A stretch of DNA of 64,000 nucleotides from Tremella fuciformis (taxonomy: Eukaryota > Basidiomycota > Tremellomycetes > Tremellales > Tremellaceae), in NCBI GenBank assembly GCA_032768795.1, contig CP136496.1, positions 1,302,001 to 1,366,000 of the forward strand, written 5' to 3'. Positions within the stretch are counted from its first letter, which is position 1, and every line of letters begins with the position of its first letter. Made by a program: the position numbers and the translations under genes. The notes under the pieces were generated by a model. It was given only the letters and a program-made list of their open reading frames with translations, did not search any database and was not told the DNA's origin. Positions 12,657-22,190 of the stretch are shown one piece after another.

Positions 12657-13861
12657 AGCTACACGACCTCGATTCCCGCCTGGCTCCCAATCAGCGTCCA
12701 TCCTTCTGCGCACCCATCCTTCGGTCCGACCTTCGAGCGATGCTGGAATCCCCATGACTGCCAATCCCATCAAGCTCGTTTCAGCCTTCTCAAACACGAC
12801 GCCTCCACGAAGCATGTCTCACGTTCTCCAACCCACGCGACATGCCGCTGCGACAGTGACCAACTGTCGACCCATCCGACGAGATGTGTCATTCTCCTGA
12901 TCGACGACAGCTATAACCATGAAGTCATCGTTCATGCTCAGCTCATCCCGTCTGACCGACACTCGCAGGCCTTCTCGCCTTCCCCATGCAAAACAGGACC
13001 ACCGGACCGGGTTCCTACACCGGCTCGGGCGAGCAGATGTTGACATGTCTGTTGGACAGGAAAGGAAGGTGGAGGAGGCGTCATAGTCTCAATGGAGGCT
13101 ATGTGTATGCGGCGTAACCAAAGGCGGCAGCCGAACACCGCGAGAAGCTGTGTCGACCAGCCCAGCGATCGCAGCGCACGCCCATCGACGCCGAGAATAG
13201 AGGCGGCTCTCATTCTTGCTGTTCGTCTTTCACTCCTTGCGGCTGCTGGGCGGCGTTCTTGACGATTTCTCCGGCAAAGACGGCTGGTACGTGGACAGTG
13301 AGCCCATACCGAACGGCTTGGCGGTCCAGCGAGGGGCTCGACGCAGATCGCAACGAACAAGTCGGCAACGCAGTACCCTTCCTCTCAATTCCATCTCTCT
13401 TTGCGCTCTTCACCTGTTGAACTTCACTCGTTTCCATTCCCAGAGGTGCAGGATCGCCTACTCCCGCGTCGTCGCACTCGTCTCACGTACGGCAGCTTCC
13501 GCTCGTCCGGACCGATTTCCGACCTGGCAGACCTGCCCGACGAGACAGAGGTCTTCCGTACACCAGAATATTCTTGGCCCGACGAACGGCTTCTCTCGTT
13601 GTGGACTGCAGTGGCTAGGTGGTCACTCCTTTCGCGGGCGCAGGCGAGACGCGTCGAGGAGATGAGGCAGTAATGTGAGCCCTCCTAGCACATCCTTTGT
13701 GGTCTTGAACGGCCGCCTCGGTCTCTGTGGCCCTCTCGGCCGCTCGCCGTCCTGTCAAGCGAAGGCTTTGTTGCTTGTTGCTGACTGCTTAGTCTTCGCC
13801 TGAACACCTCACCATCACCAAAGAAGATATCGAGACTTGCTCAAAGATTGATTCGCGAGGG
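12657..13861. other. Region without a firmly supported gene
   Basis: Two possible small reading frames stand out. On the plus strand, 13401-13676 contains SGPISDLADLPDETEVF and WPDERLLSLWTAVARW, which look protein-like, but I find no ATG or splice that joins it cleanly to the next gene. On the minus strand, 13437-13210 contains VRYGLTVHVPAVFAGEIVKN. Neither is recognised. Just upstream of 13862 the frame SPEHLTITKEDIETCSKIDS stays open to 13800, after a good acceptor (CTGACTGCTTAG), so the next gene may have an upstream exon here. Confidence 0.4.
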
Positions 13862-15754
13862 ATGCCTTTTCAGCTCCCCGCACTGCCGTCTGGCCTTACA
13901 GACCTCCTCGACCGGTCACCTCCCGTATGCTATCCCTCGAACAGGGCGAACTCGCCAGCGGGCACGCCAACGAAGCGCAAGGAAGGCCGCAATGCCTCTC
14001 AGTCCCCTCAACGCCATGCTCATATTAGAGCAAGAAGCATTTCTCTGGCAGACGCGTCTCGACCAGTACCGCCTCCCGGAGCATTAGGTCTGCTTCCCCA
14101 TGCCAGCCAAAGCGTGCAGGACGTGTCGAGCATGTGGCAGAAGGTCTCGCGACCCAATGCTTTAGGGCCGGAATCGCCTTATCGTCGCCCATCATCTAGC
14201 ACAAATACCACACCGACCCGGCCAACACACCGCCGTGCCCATTCAGCAATGCCAGCACCACCACCGCCTCCAAATTTTGTCCTCTCCGCTGCTCGGCCTC
14301 GGCTAAGCGTTGCTACAACTAATGTGCCTTCTCCTATGGGCAGGCTACAGGAGTTCTCCCGCAACCCCGTAGCTTCCGCGTCAGCAGTCAGTCTACCGAC
14401 ACTCGCTGAACTCGACCTTCAAGGTGACACGCCTGTTTCGCCCCTCATCAGGCCAGTGAGGCCGATGTCAAGAGCATCCATCATCTCGCCAGTCGATCGG
14501 GAACCTCTTTCGCCGTTGTCCATTTCGAGCTCCTTGCCACCCGAAGACGACTTGACCGAGGAAGACGAAGTCGTTCGGACATCGTTCGTTCCCCCGCCTC
14601 AGCCCGCCTCCCGTCCGTGGTCGCCGCGAAGTCAATCTGCAAACGATGTTCGACCTTTCGGTGCTAGACGTGGAAGCAATTCTTCCGCGTCCGGACGACC
14701 GCTGTCGAGATCTGGCACTGCGCTAGCGAGACATCCATCCTTGTCATCTTTCCGCCGCCCCAGCTTACAAACGGATCTGCCTCAATCGATATCATCAACG
14801 TCGGTATCAGACGTTGCTGTCATGGCCACTTGGTCTTTGAGTGATCCCCCGGCCGCCCAGGCGGCCCCTGAGGTAGATACGGCAGGAAGATTGAATCGTT
14901 TCTCGCTTGGCAGGGCTCAAAGTCTGAAGAGCTCTGCCTCATACACCTCGAAGCGATTGCAGGGAATTGCTTCCCTCAGCAACTCGCCGTCAATGGGAGC
15001 AATGGGACCGCCATTGTCAATTCCGGTTCGTGCCGCACTACCTCCCAAAGCCGCCACGCAACCTCCTTCGAGCCTCTTGCATGGCCGCTCAGCCCATCTT
15101 GTGAATCACCGTCATACCCATTCATCCCCGAACCTCGCCATCCCCCTAGAGCACTCTTTGGGTGCCATGCTACCACCGCCGCGTCCAGCACCAATGATCG
15201 CCGACTGTTCGCGTCGACCAAATACTCTCTCTGCTCCTCAAGAGCAAGGGAGCGTAGCAAATCTCATGGCGGCCAGTATGACGGGACGTTACGCTGCAGG
15301 ACCACCTCTTGCCGCTGGCGCCGGTGTGTGCTTGTCCAGTTCTCCAGGCAGTCTCAGTCTCAGCCAGTCCACCAATTCCGATTCATCGAGCATTCTTCTC
15401 CCTTCACCAACGAACTCGGTCATGTCGCTCCCGCTCATGCCGCATGGAGCCAGAGGTGCCGACTCCAAGGCCCAATTTGGCGTCATGTCCAGTGACGCGC
15501 AAGACTTCGAGACGAAGGACAGGGGTCGATGGTGGAAACGCCCCTTGTCGGCCTGGGGCGATGGAGCGGCCATCCATGCACTCAGAGCCGAAAGCATGAT
15601 GGGCAACAGAGGTACGAGGTTGACGGGCACGCTCATGAGTGAGCGCAGGGAGTTCGCTGGTGGCATGGACGACGATGAGGAGGAATTTGGGCGAGTGACC
15701 GATGGCGACGGCAGTCGCGACGAGGAAGACTTTCTAACGATGGATGACATCTGA
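13862..15754 (+). CDS. Ser/Pro-rich, largely disordered protein
   Basis: A long exon of 630 codons. The protein is rich in Ser, Pro, Arg and Ala with many SP and TP pairs (for example NSPAGTPTKRK, SPLIRPVRPMSR, SISSSLPPEDDLTEEDEVV), so it is likely disordered and phosphorylated. It has RRAHSAMPAPPPPPNF, a repeated HTHSSPNLA-like motif, a short structured-looking block near the C-terminus (KDRGRWWKRPLSAWGDGA) and an acidic end (DDDEEEFGRV and DEEDFLTMDDI). No known domain. The frame is open upstream of the chosen ATG to an acceptor at about 13791, so the true N-terminus may be longer by at least 24 residues plus an unknown first exon. Confidence 0.65.
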   Translation: MPFQLPALPSGLTDLLDRSPPVCYPSNRANSPAGTPTKRKEGRNASQSPQRHAHIRARSISLADASRPVPPPGALGLLPHASQSVQDVSSMWQKVSRPNALGPESPYRRPSSSTNTTPTRPTHRRAHSAMPAPPPPPNFVLSAARPRLSVATTNVPSPMGRLQEFSRNPVASASAVSLPTLAELDLQGDTPVSPLIRPVRPMSRASIISPVDREPLSPLSISSSLPPEDDLTEEDEVVRTSFVPPPQPASRPWSPRSQSANDVRPFGARRGSNSSASGRPLSRSGTALARHPSLSSFRRPSLQTDLPQSISSTSVSDVAVMATWSLSDPPAAQAAPEVDTAGRLNRFSLGRAQSLKSSASYTSKRLQGIASLSNSPSMGAMGPPLSIPVRAALPPKAATQPPSSLLHGRSAHLVNHRHTHSSPNLAIPLEHSLGAMLPPPRPAPMIADCSRRPNTLSAPQEQGSVANLMAASMTGRYAAGPPLAAGAGVCLSSSPGSLSLSQSTNSDSSSILLPSPTNSVMSLPLMPHGARGADSKAQFGVMSSDAQDFETKDRGRWWKRPLSAWGDGAAIHALRAESMMGNRGTRLTGTLMSERREFAGGMDDDEEEFGRVTDGDGSRDEEDFLTMDDI

Positions 15755-16068
15755 TCCGACGATCTGGTGGGAAAAGTACCCGAGTAATATCTTCAATCAT
15801 GCCCCTGCCGCTTCACGCCATGCCCCCAACGACCGTACCCTGCTTGTTGTATACCTGGCGATACGACCATCACGAATAATCATGCATTCGCTCATCCACA
15901 TCTGACAAGGAATTAGATGATTGACTACAAATATGAAGCGATCGTTGTAAAAAGGTGATACTGTTTAAGCTGTGCAATTGTCCGTGTGAAGCAGTCAAGT
16001 GTCCTCGTGAGACTATTATTGCCTGACCTCGCTGACAGTCATTGCCTCTGCGGCCTGGGGATTCCCGC
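15755..16068. other. Convergent 3' regions, no gene
   Basis: This 314-base stretch lies between the 3' ends of the Ser/Pro-rich gene and the first deacetylase gene. I see nothing coding in it; it presumably holds both polyadenylation regions. Confidence 0.5.
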
Positions 16069-17129
16069 CTAGCAGTGCCACGTCTCATCCGCGGTACCGT
16101 AGCCGCCGACCTTGACATAGGCAGAGTCAGGCGGGAACCCAAGACACGTGGGGACATCGACAATCTGGTAGCCTGCCCCCTCCAGCTTGGGCAGCTCAGA
16201 AGGGAGGAGCTGGTCCGGAGCTGCACGTCAGTCCCGTCCACGCGCCAGCGGCCCTGCGCGAGCGAAGTTCTCACTGGTCTGGTTGGTCGAGTAGGACAAG
16301 ACGAGGTGCGGGGCGGGGTAGCTCTTGGCGATGTTGTCAAGCACCATCTTGGCATAGTCGAGCGACTGGCCCTCCGACTCGCCGGTGTCCTCTGACCAAT
16401 TGACGAGCTTTGTGTAGCCCCGCTGCGCGAGGACGGAGAGGACCAGGTCGTTGTACGCCCCGTACGGCGGACGGAACTACTATCAGCCAATCGGCACGAG
16501 GATAGTACATTGCACTGAGGGAGATGACTCACGTAGGTCGGCTTGACGCCGAGGATCTTGATCAGGGCGTCTTCGAATTTCGCCAGCTCTGCACGTCAGC
16601 TGGAGAGTGAGGGCGAAGGAGAGCACCCGCCCTCGTTGATGCCGGCCTCGTCGAGCGTGGTCAGGTCGACGTGCGACCAGGTGCACGAGCCAAGGACGTG
16701 GCCTCTTGTCCGGTCAGTATCACGCAGTACATCTGTCTGGAGGAGGAGCTGGGCCAGCACTCACGCTTCGTACAGCTGGCGGATCTGGTCGACGCGGTCG
16801 TAGATGCAGACGTAGTTGTTGCCCTGTGCTCACTCAGCACACATGCTCAACACGCCGACCAGACTTACGTTGAGGAAGAAGGTGCCCTTGTTCCCGTCGA
16901 GCGCCTTGGCTGTGGCTATCTCGTAGTTCCAAGGACCGTCTGGAGGTGAGCGCCAGCTGTCCGATGGAGAGCAAAGCCGCTGACCATTGAAAGTGAGCGC
17001 AAGTTGGCCGCTGTTGGTGCAGTTGTTGATGATGTCCGGGCCATGGCCCCTCGTGTCGAGCGGGTGAGCAGCAGCGAAGCGGCCGCCGCCCAAAAGGGCC
17101 AGCAGGGACAAGGACACAGAGAAGAGCAT
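16069..17129 (-). CDS. Secreted CE4 polysaccharide deacetylase-like protein with altered active site
   Basis: Seven exons (17129-16985, 16939-16869, 16823-16765, 16704-16631, 16588-16533, 16476-16275, 16220-16069) give 252 residues with an N-terminal signal peptide (MLFSVSLSLLALLGGGRFAA). The NodB-type fold is clear: CTNSGQLALTFN + DGPWNYE, NKGTFFLN, NNYVCIYDRVDQIRQLYEA, LGSCTWSHVDLTTLDE, FRPPYGAYNDLVLSVLAQRG, PHLVLSYST and a closing Cys (WHC). Active enzymes have TFDDGP and HxxxH; here the first Asp is Asn and the first metal-binding His is Cys, while the neighbouring paralogue keeps both. It may therefore be catalytically dead but still bind chitin or chitosan. Intron 4 uses a GC donor. Confidence 0.88.
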
Positions 17130-17910
17130 CGTCAGAATTCAGAGGTAAGAGGGAGATCAGAGGTAGAGAGGAGGGGTATGGAGCTGATAAGACGGGGCGA
17201 GAGGATGGGTTCATATACGTCTTGCCGCAGGTCCCATTGATGCTTGCTGCTGGATTGGAATGGCATCTACATCGGCGTTCGGGGTCAATTGGCGATCTCT
17301 TCCAGCCGGCAATCCGGCCATGCCTTGTTTGAGCCCCAGAGGAGGCTCAGTTAGCGTCAGTAACTGAAGGCTGGCGGACCGAGGCGGTGATCAGGACAAG
17401 CAGTAGCCCAGCAATGCTACCCCAGATGACCGACAAGGGGGAATTGGTATCACCGAGGATGGTCAGAGCGCTGATGGATCATTGTCAGCCCGGACTGCCC
17501 TGGTCCACTGGTCGTCAAGTGCCGTGAATTGACGAGGAAGGAGTGCAACAAGACACGATTAAAGTAGAGATGCAAGAGGAAACGGAGGGGGCCGCGATGG
17601 ACTTCCTTCCTCCGACCATGTGGATTTAGGCGCTGTTGAGGCTTTCAGCTCGCTAGAGAACGGGGGCCCATGTGCTCACAGCGAGGCGTCATCGAACGGC
17701 GACCAAATATAATCTCGCATGGGGTCACACTTTGACTATTGACATGGCTACACATTACTTGTTTGTTTGCTGACAGACTAAACTGACAGGAGTGTCCTCT
17801 TTCGAGTGTCCGTTGGTACATGATTGTTCTCGTGTTGACATTACACTTCCCTTAGCTCCGTTGTGTCCTTTCCGGTTATGTATCTTCCATCAGGCTTGCC
17901 GAGTGGGCAC
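17130..17910. other. Intergenic between the two deacetylase genes
   Basis: A 781-base spacer. It holds the promoter of the first deacetylase gene and the 3' end of the second. No reading frame with domain features, RNA gene or repeat was found. Confidence 0.5.
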
Positions 17911-18949
17911 TTAGCAGTGCCACGAGTCGTCGGGAGTGCCATAACCGCTGACCCACTCGTATGGCCACTCGCCCGAGCTGCCGAGGCAGGTGTCCACAGC
18001 GACGAGCTGGTAGCCTGCGTTAAGCAGCTTGGGGAGCTCATTAGGGAGGACCTGGCTCGAAGCTGCCTGTCAGCTTGGTCCGTAGCGCCAATCTCCAGGG
18101 CTCACTCGTCTCGATGGTCGAGTGCGATAGGACGAGGTGCGGGTTGGGGTAGTCGTTGGCCACGCCATCGAGTACGTTCTCCGAGAAGCTGACCGACGCG
18201 CCATCGGCGTCTTCCGTGTCGTCCGACCAGAGGAAGACTTTCTTGTACCCCCTCTGGGCGAGGATGGACAGAACTTGGTCGTTGTAGTTGCCATAGGGCG
18301 GGCGGAACTGGAGTCAGTCAGACTGGAATTGGCTAGAACAGGCGACTCACGTAGAGTGGCTTCAGGCCGAGGATCTTGACGAAAGCATCTTCGACTTTGG
18401 ACAGCTCTACCAGTCAGCCAGGTACATAATGTCAGAGACGAGCAAGACGCGCCTTCGTTGATGCCGTCCTCGTCGAGGGTCGTCAAGTCGGCATGCGACC
18501 AGGTGTGCGAGCCGAGAGTGTGACCGCTGAGAGAGAGATCAGCTTCGGCTCGTCCAGCCTATGTGATGAACAGCTCACGCCTCGTGCAGGGCGCGAATCT
18601 GGTCTACACGGTCGTAGATGCAGACGTAGTTGTTGCCCTGAGATCAGCGTCCGTCAGGGAGCGCCAGCAGCGATCGGACATACGTTGAGGAAGAACGTGC
18701 CCTTGTTGTCGCCGAGATCGCTGGCGACGTCGCCCTCATAGTCGTAGGGTCCATCTGGGCATGAGCGTCTGGCACTGTGGAAAGACCAGGCGGAGGGTAC
18801 TAACCATCGAAGGTGAGTGCCACCTGGCCAGAGTCGTAGCAGTTGTCAATGACCGTCACGCCGTCTTGTTTCTTGTTGAGGGGGTGGGCGGCGGCAAGTT
18901 GGGTAAGACCAGCGAGGGCCAGCAGCGGGAGGGTAACAGAGGAGAGCAT
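17911..18949 (-). CDS. Secreted CE4 chitin/polysaccharide deacetylase, intact catalytic motifs
   Basis: The gene has the same seven-exon structure as its downstream paralogue. The protein starts with a signal peptide (MLSSVTLPLLALAGLTQLAA). Motif 1 is TFD + DGPYDYE, split by intron 1 at the same place as in the paralogue. Motif 2 is LGSHTWSHADLTTLDE with both metal His residues, and motif 3 is FRPPYGNYNDQVLSILAQRG. Then comes PHLVLSHST, with the catalytic His, and the C-terminus DDSWHC. CE4 enzymes remove acetyl groups from chitin or related polymers using a divalent metal; secretion suggests cell-wall remodelling or masking of chitin. Intron 4 again starts with GC (18452-18451). Cys residues near both ends could form a disulfide. 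Confidence 0.9.
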
Positions 18950-20022
18950 CGTCAAAAGTATAGAGGATAGTTATAAGTTGGGGTTGCAGTGAGGGGCAAA
19001 AGTCGTCTCTCCGAGTCGAAGAGTAGTGGGATGGAGAGAGGAGAGCGGCGAGCGGCAGGTATATATAGCCTGGCGCCAAACATTCCTGTCCGGCGTGGGC
19101 GACATGCTCTGCCCACGGACCGCAGGTCCTGTGATGCAGGACCGCTGACGCTGATGCTGACCGAGCGCGGTGCACGGGACGGGGTAGCGGTGTTTCGCGC
19201 CGGTCGAGCGGCGATGCTATAAACATCAATGCCAAGAGGTGCTAAGGGGCCAGTAGTCAAGCAAGGGCTGGCATCCAGGGGTCAGCCTGGGGGTGGTTGG
19301 AAGGCGTGTCGGCCAACTTGGCAGAGAGGCCCGTTTGGGTCGAATGCGGGGCGGTGAGTCGTCCTTTCCCTCACGGAGGGGGACGGTGACGGGTGCTGCA
19401 TGATTCGAGCAGGATGGGAAGGCTTGATGGATCGCATCATTGGCATCCTCGTGGATTGGTAGATGAGATATTCAGGGAGGGAGATGGAGTTGCCGGAGCG
19501 GACCCGAAGCGAGCGCCGAGAGCTTGTCTCGCTCGGCAACGTCATCTCTCGAGCAAGCAGCATGGGGAGAGACTAGGGTCATGCGATGGGACCCAAGTAT
19601 GCCGAGCGAGTAGGGCAAAGGTAAAGCAGAAAAGCGATGCGATGCAACGGGATGGCGAGGGAGGGGTGGACATGCCGGTTAAGGTCATGGCCGATAGCAG
19701 TAGGGAGGTTCCAGGTTAGCGGCCAAGGGAGAAGGAGGGAGATTAGGTCTCAAGAGATCGTCCGTTCCTCGCCAACTGGTACCCGTGTCGGCACCGCCTC
19801 GACTCCACCACGCACCTCGCAAATGTAGAGAGCTCGCAGAAGCAGAAGGAGGAGCAAAGCGGCACCTCATGGTTTTCGCTCACAGGCCCGACACGGCACC
19901 CGCACTCTTTCCACGCCGTCCGCGCCGACGTCAGACATTGAGAGCACATGAGCCTCAGGAACAGCCTCAATTGCTGGAATGTGGAGCGCCAGTGCAGAGC
20001 AGACGCCACCCAACAAGTATCC
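18950..20022. other. Intergenic, no gene supported
   Basis: About 1.07 kb between the second deacetylase promoter and the 3' end of PUS1. The open frames seen (for example plus 19393-19719) lack ATG context, domains and splice partners. A short TATA-like stretch (GTATATATAG, about 19060) upstream of the deacetylase could be its core promoter on the minus strand. Confidence 0.45.
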
Positions 20023-22054
20023 TCATCCCTCCAACTCGCCCCGCTTGAGCTGCTCCTGGTCCAACTCGTCCTCGTCGCTGCTGTCCGCCCCGTCCTCCGC
20101 AGTCGCAGCTACCTCGCCTCCCTCGGCACCGGCGCCTGTACTTGGCGCTGGCAGTTTGGGCGGCCGGGTAGATACGGTGGCCTCCGGCGGAATCGTTCCG
20201 TCAGCACTGTCTGTCAGCCGAAACGCACCCAGAGAAGGCGAGCTCTCACTTCAAGAATCGCAGGATCTTCGAGGTGATGCAGTCCATCTGCCTGATCCAC
20301 TTGTGGTAGATGTGCTTCTCCAGCTCCTCCAGCCGCAGCTTCTCATAGATATACTTGATCTTGAAAGCCATGATCTTCTCGGCGTGCGGTGAATAGTCGA
20401 CAAAGTCGTGCTCAAAGTCGCCACCTTGCGATTTGACCCGGTCATTGTACGTCTTGAACTGCGGGGCTTCGAGCAAGAGGCCGAGAGGGGGAGCTTTGGG
20501 GATATGGATGCGTTTGGGGCCTAGTCTGATGAGCAAACCATCTCAGCGCCATATGTGACTGACCATATGCCTCGTACACCAATCTCGCGGGTGTGGCAGT
20601 GCGTGTCGCCAGAATGGCAAGCGAGATCATCTTTCTCTGCAGGGTCAGCGCAGATCCATGCGACAAGGCGAGGACCAACGATCTGATGAAGCATAAAGCT
20701 CTGTCCGTGTATGTGCACAGAGATCCACTCTATCTCGCCATACACCTGAGGAGGCTTCACCTCGAGCCGTATCATGTGGCGCTTAGCAGCGCGGTCCGTG
20801 AATGGGCGCCCCACAGTGAAGTTGTGGAAGTTGCTACTCCGTCAGCTATACTCTGTGAAGACAGAACCACCCGACTCACTGAGTGCCTTTATAGGCAGCC
20901 ATGATCTGCCTGAATCTCTCCAAGGTGGCCTCATCGACTCTCCAGCCTCTCCGGCGCTCATACTCCATCCTCTTCCCGGGTGTATCGTCATCCTCGCCCT
21001 GGGCACTTGCTCCTGCCTCGTTTTCCAGCGCAGCATCGGCAAATTCCGCCGCGGGGCTAAGCTTCTCTCGCCAACCGGGCGAAGTCGTATTCATCTGCTT
21101 GCTCAAATTGCACTCCGAGTCGGGCGGTAAGAGGCAGTAAGAGGGCAAGAGGTATTCGTATATCCGCGAATCGCACGATCTGCCATCGGCGCCCTCTTCA
21201 CACCACATAAATAAAACTTACGTCCTCGCTTGGAAGCTCTTCATAGCTCGCACAAAGCCCCACACGCGGATCTGTTCCGGCAAGAACGAGTTGACATAGC
21301 TAGGCAAGTCGGGATACTCCTCACGTAGTGGTGGCGCGATGATCATCTTGAGGGAGATGCTGGGTGGGTGAGCTAGGCGGACCAGTGCAGGAGACGGACG
21401 TACCAATTGCCCGCAGCGTGCACACCGGCGTCTGTCCGCGCAGCGCGCTGCACATCGACTTTTCGATGGTCGTCCGCATTGTCCGCCGAGACCGCACCGG
21501 CCTTGACGAGCGCCTGGAAGATCTCGCCCTCGATCGTCTTCTCGCCAGCTGGCTGACTGCGCGACGTCAGGCCTATACCCCACATATATCAGACGAAGGA
21601 TGACGCACATCTGCATTCCGCTGTAGCCGGTGCCGCAGTAGCCCACAAGCAGCGCAACACGCTTCTTGGGCAGCCTGCCACTGCCCTCGCCCTGCGCCTC
21701 GCCATTCCCATTCGCCGTGCGCTGCCTTTTGGCAAGCTCGCCGTCGACGTCTCGGGCAGAAGCGAGGTTACGCCTGTGTCGCCCTTGGTAATCTTTTCTC
21801 CCCTTCTTCGCTGCCCACTGCCCCTGCTTATCTCCTTCGCCCTCTGATTTGACTGCGGTCTGGGATGGGCCCGCCTCGCTACCAGTGGCAGGGGCATCGG
21901 CCGACTCGGCCTTGACGCTACTTTCGGGAGCTGGTGTAGCTTCGCTGGCCGACAAGTGGGGTTTTTTGCTGGCTCCCTCGGCTGGCGATGGGGACCTTGG
22001 GCGCTTGACAGAGATCTGGGCCTGTACACTTGGCGCAGGAGCTGTGTCGGACAT
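20023..22054 (-). CDS. PUS1: tRNA pseudouridine synthase (Pus1 family)
   Basis: A multi-exon gene running from the ATG at 22054 to the stop at 20023. After a disordered, Ser/Pro/Lys-rich N-terminus come [20 protein letters not shown] + [16 protein letters not shown], then [18 protein letters not shown] with the catalytic Asp of the ARTDxGVHA motif, [85 protein letters not shown] and a long helical C-terminal part. A last exon adds the acidic [15 protein letters not shown]. Pus1 isomerises uridines in tRNA, and in some snRNA and mRNA, in the nucleus. An in-frame upstream ATG at 22168 would add 38 residues that could target mitochondria. Confidence 0.92.
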
Positions 22055-22190
22055 GGTTTTGGGTCGCTTTCCTGTATGCAGAACAGAGATGCTTGATGCA
22101 ACCAGGAGCAACTTTTGGCTAGGTGTAGATGCCCTTTCCCACGGTGCACAAAATAACCCCGTCCCCATGCATATAGACTCAGCTCAGTAA

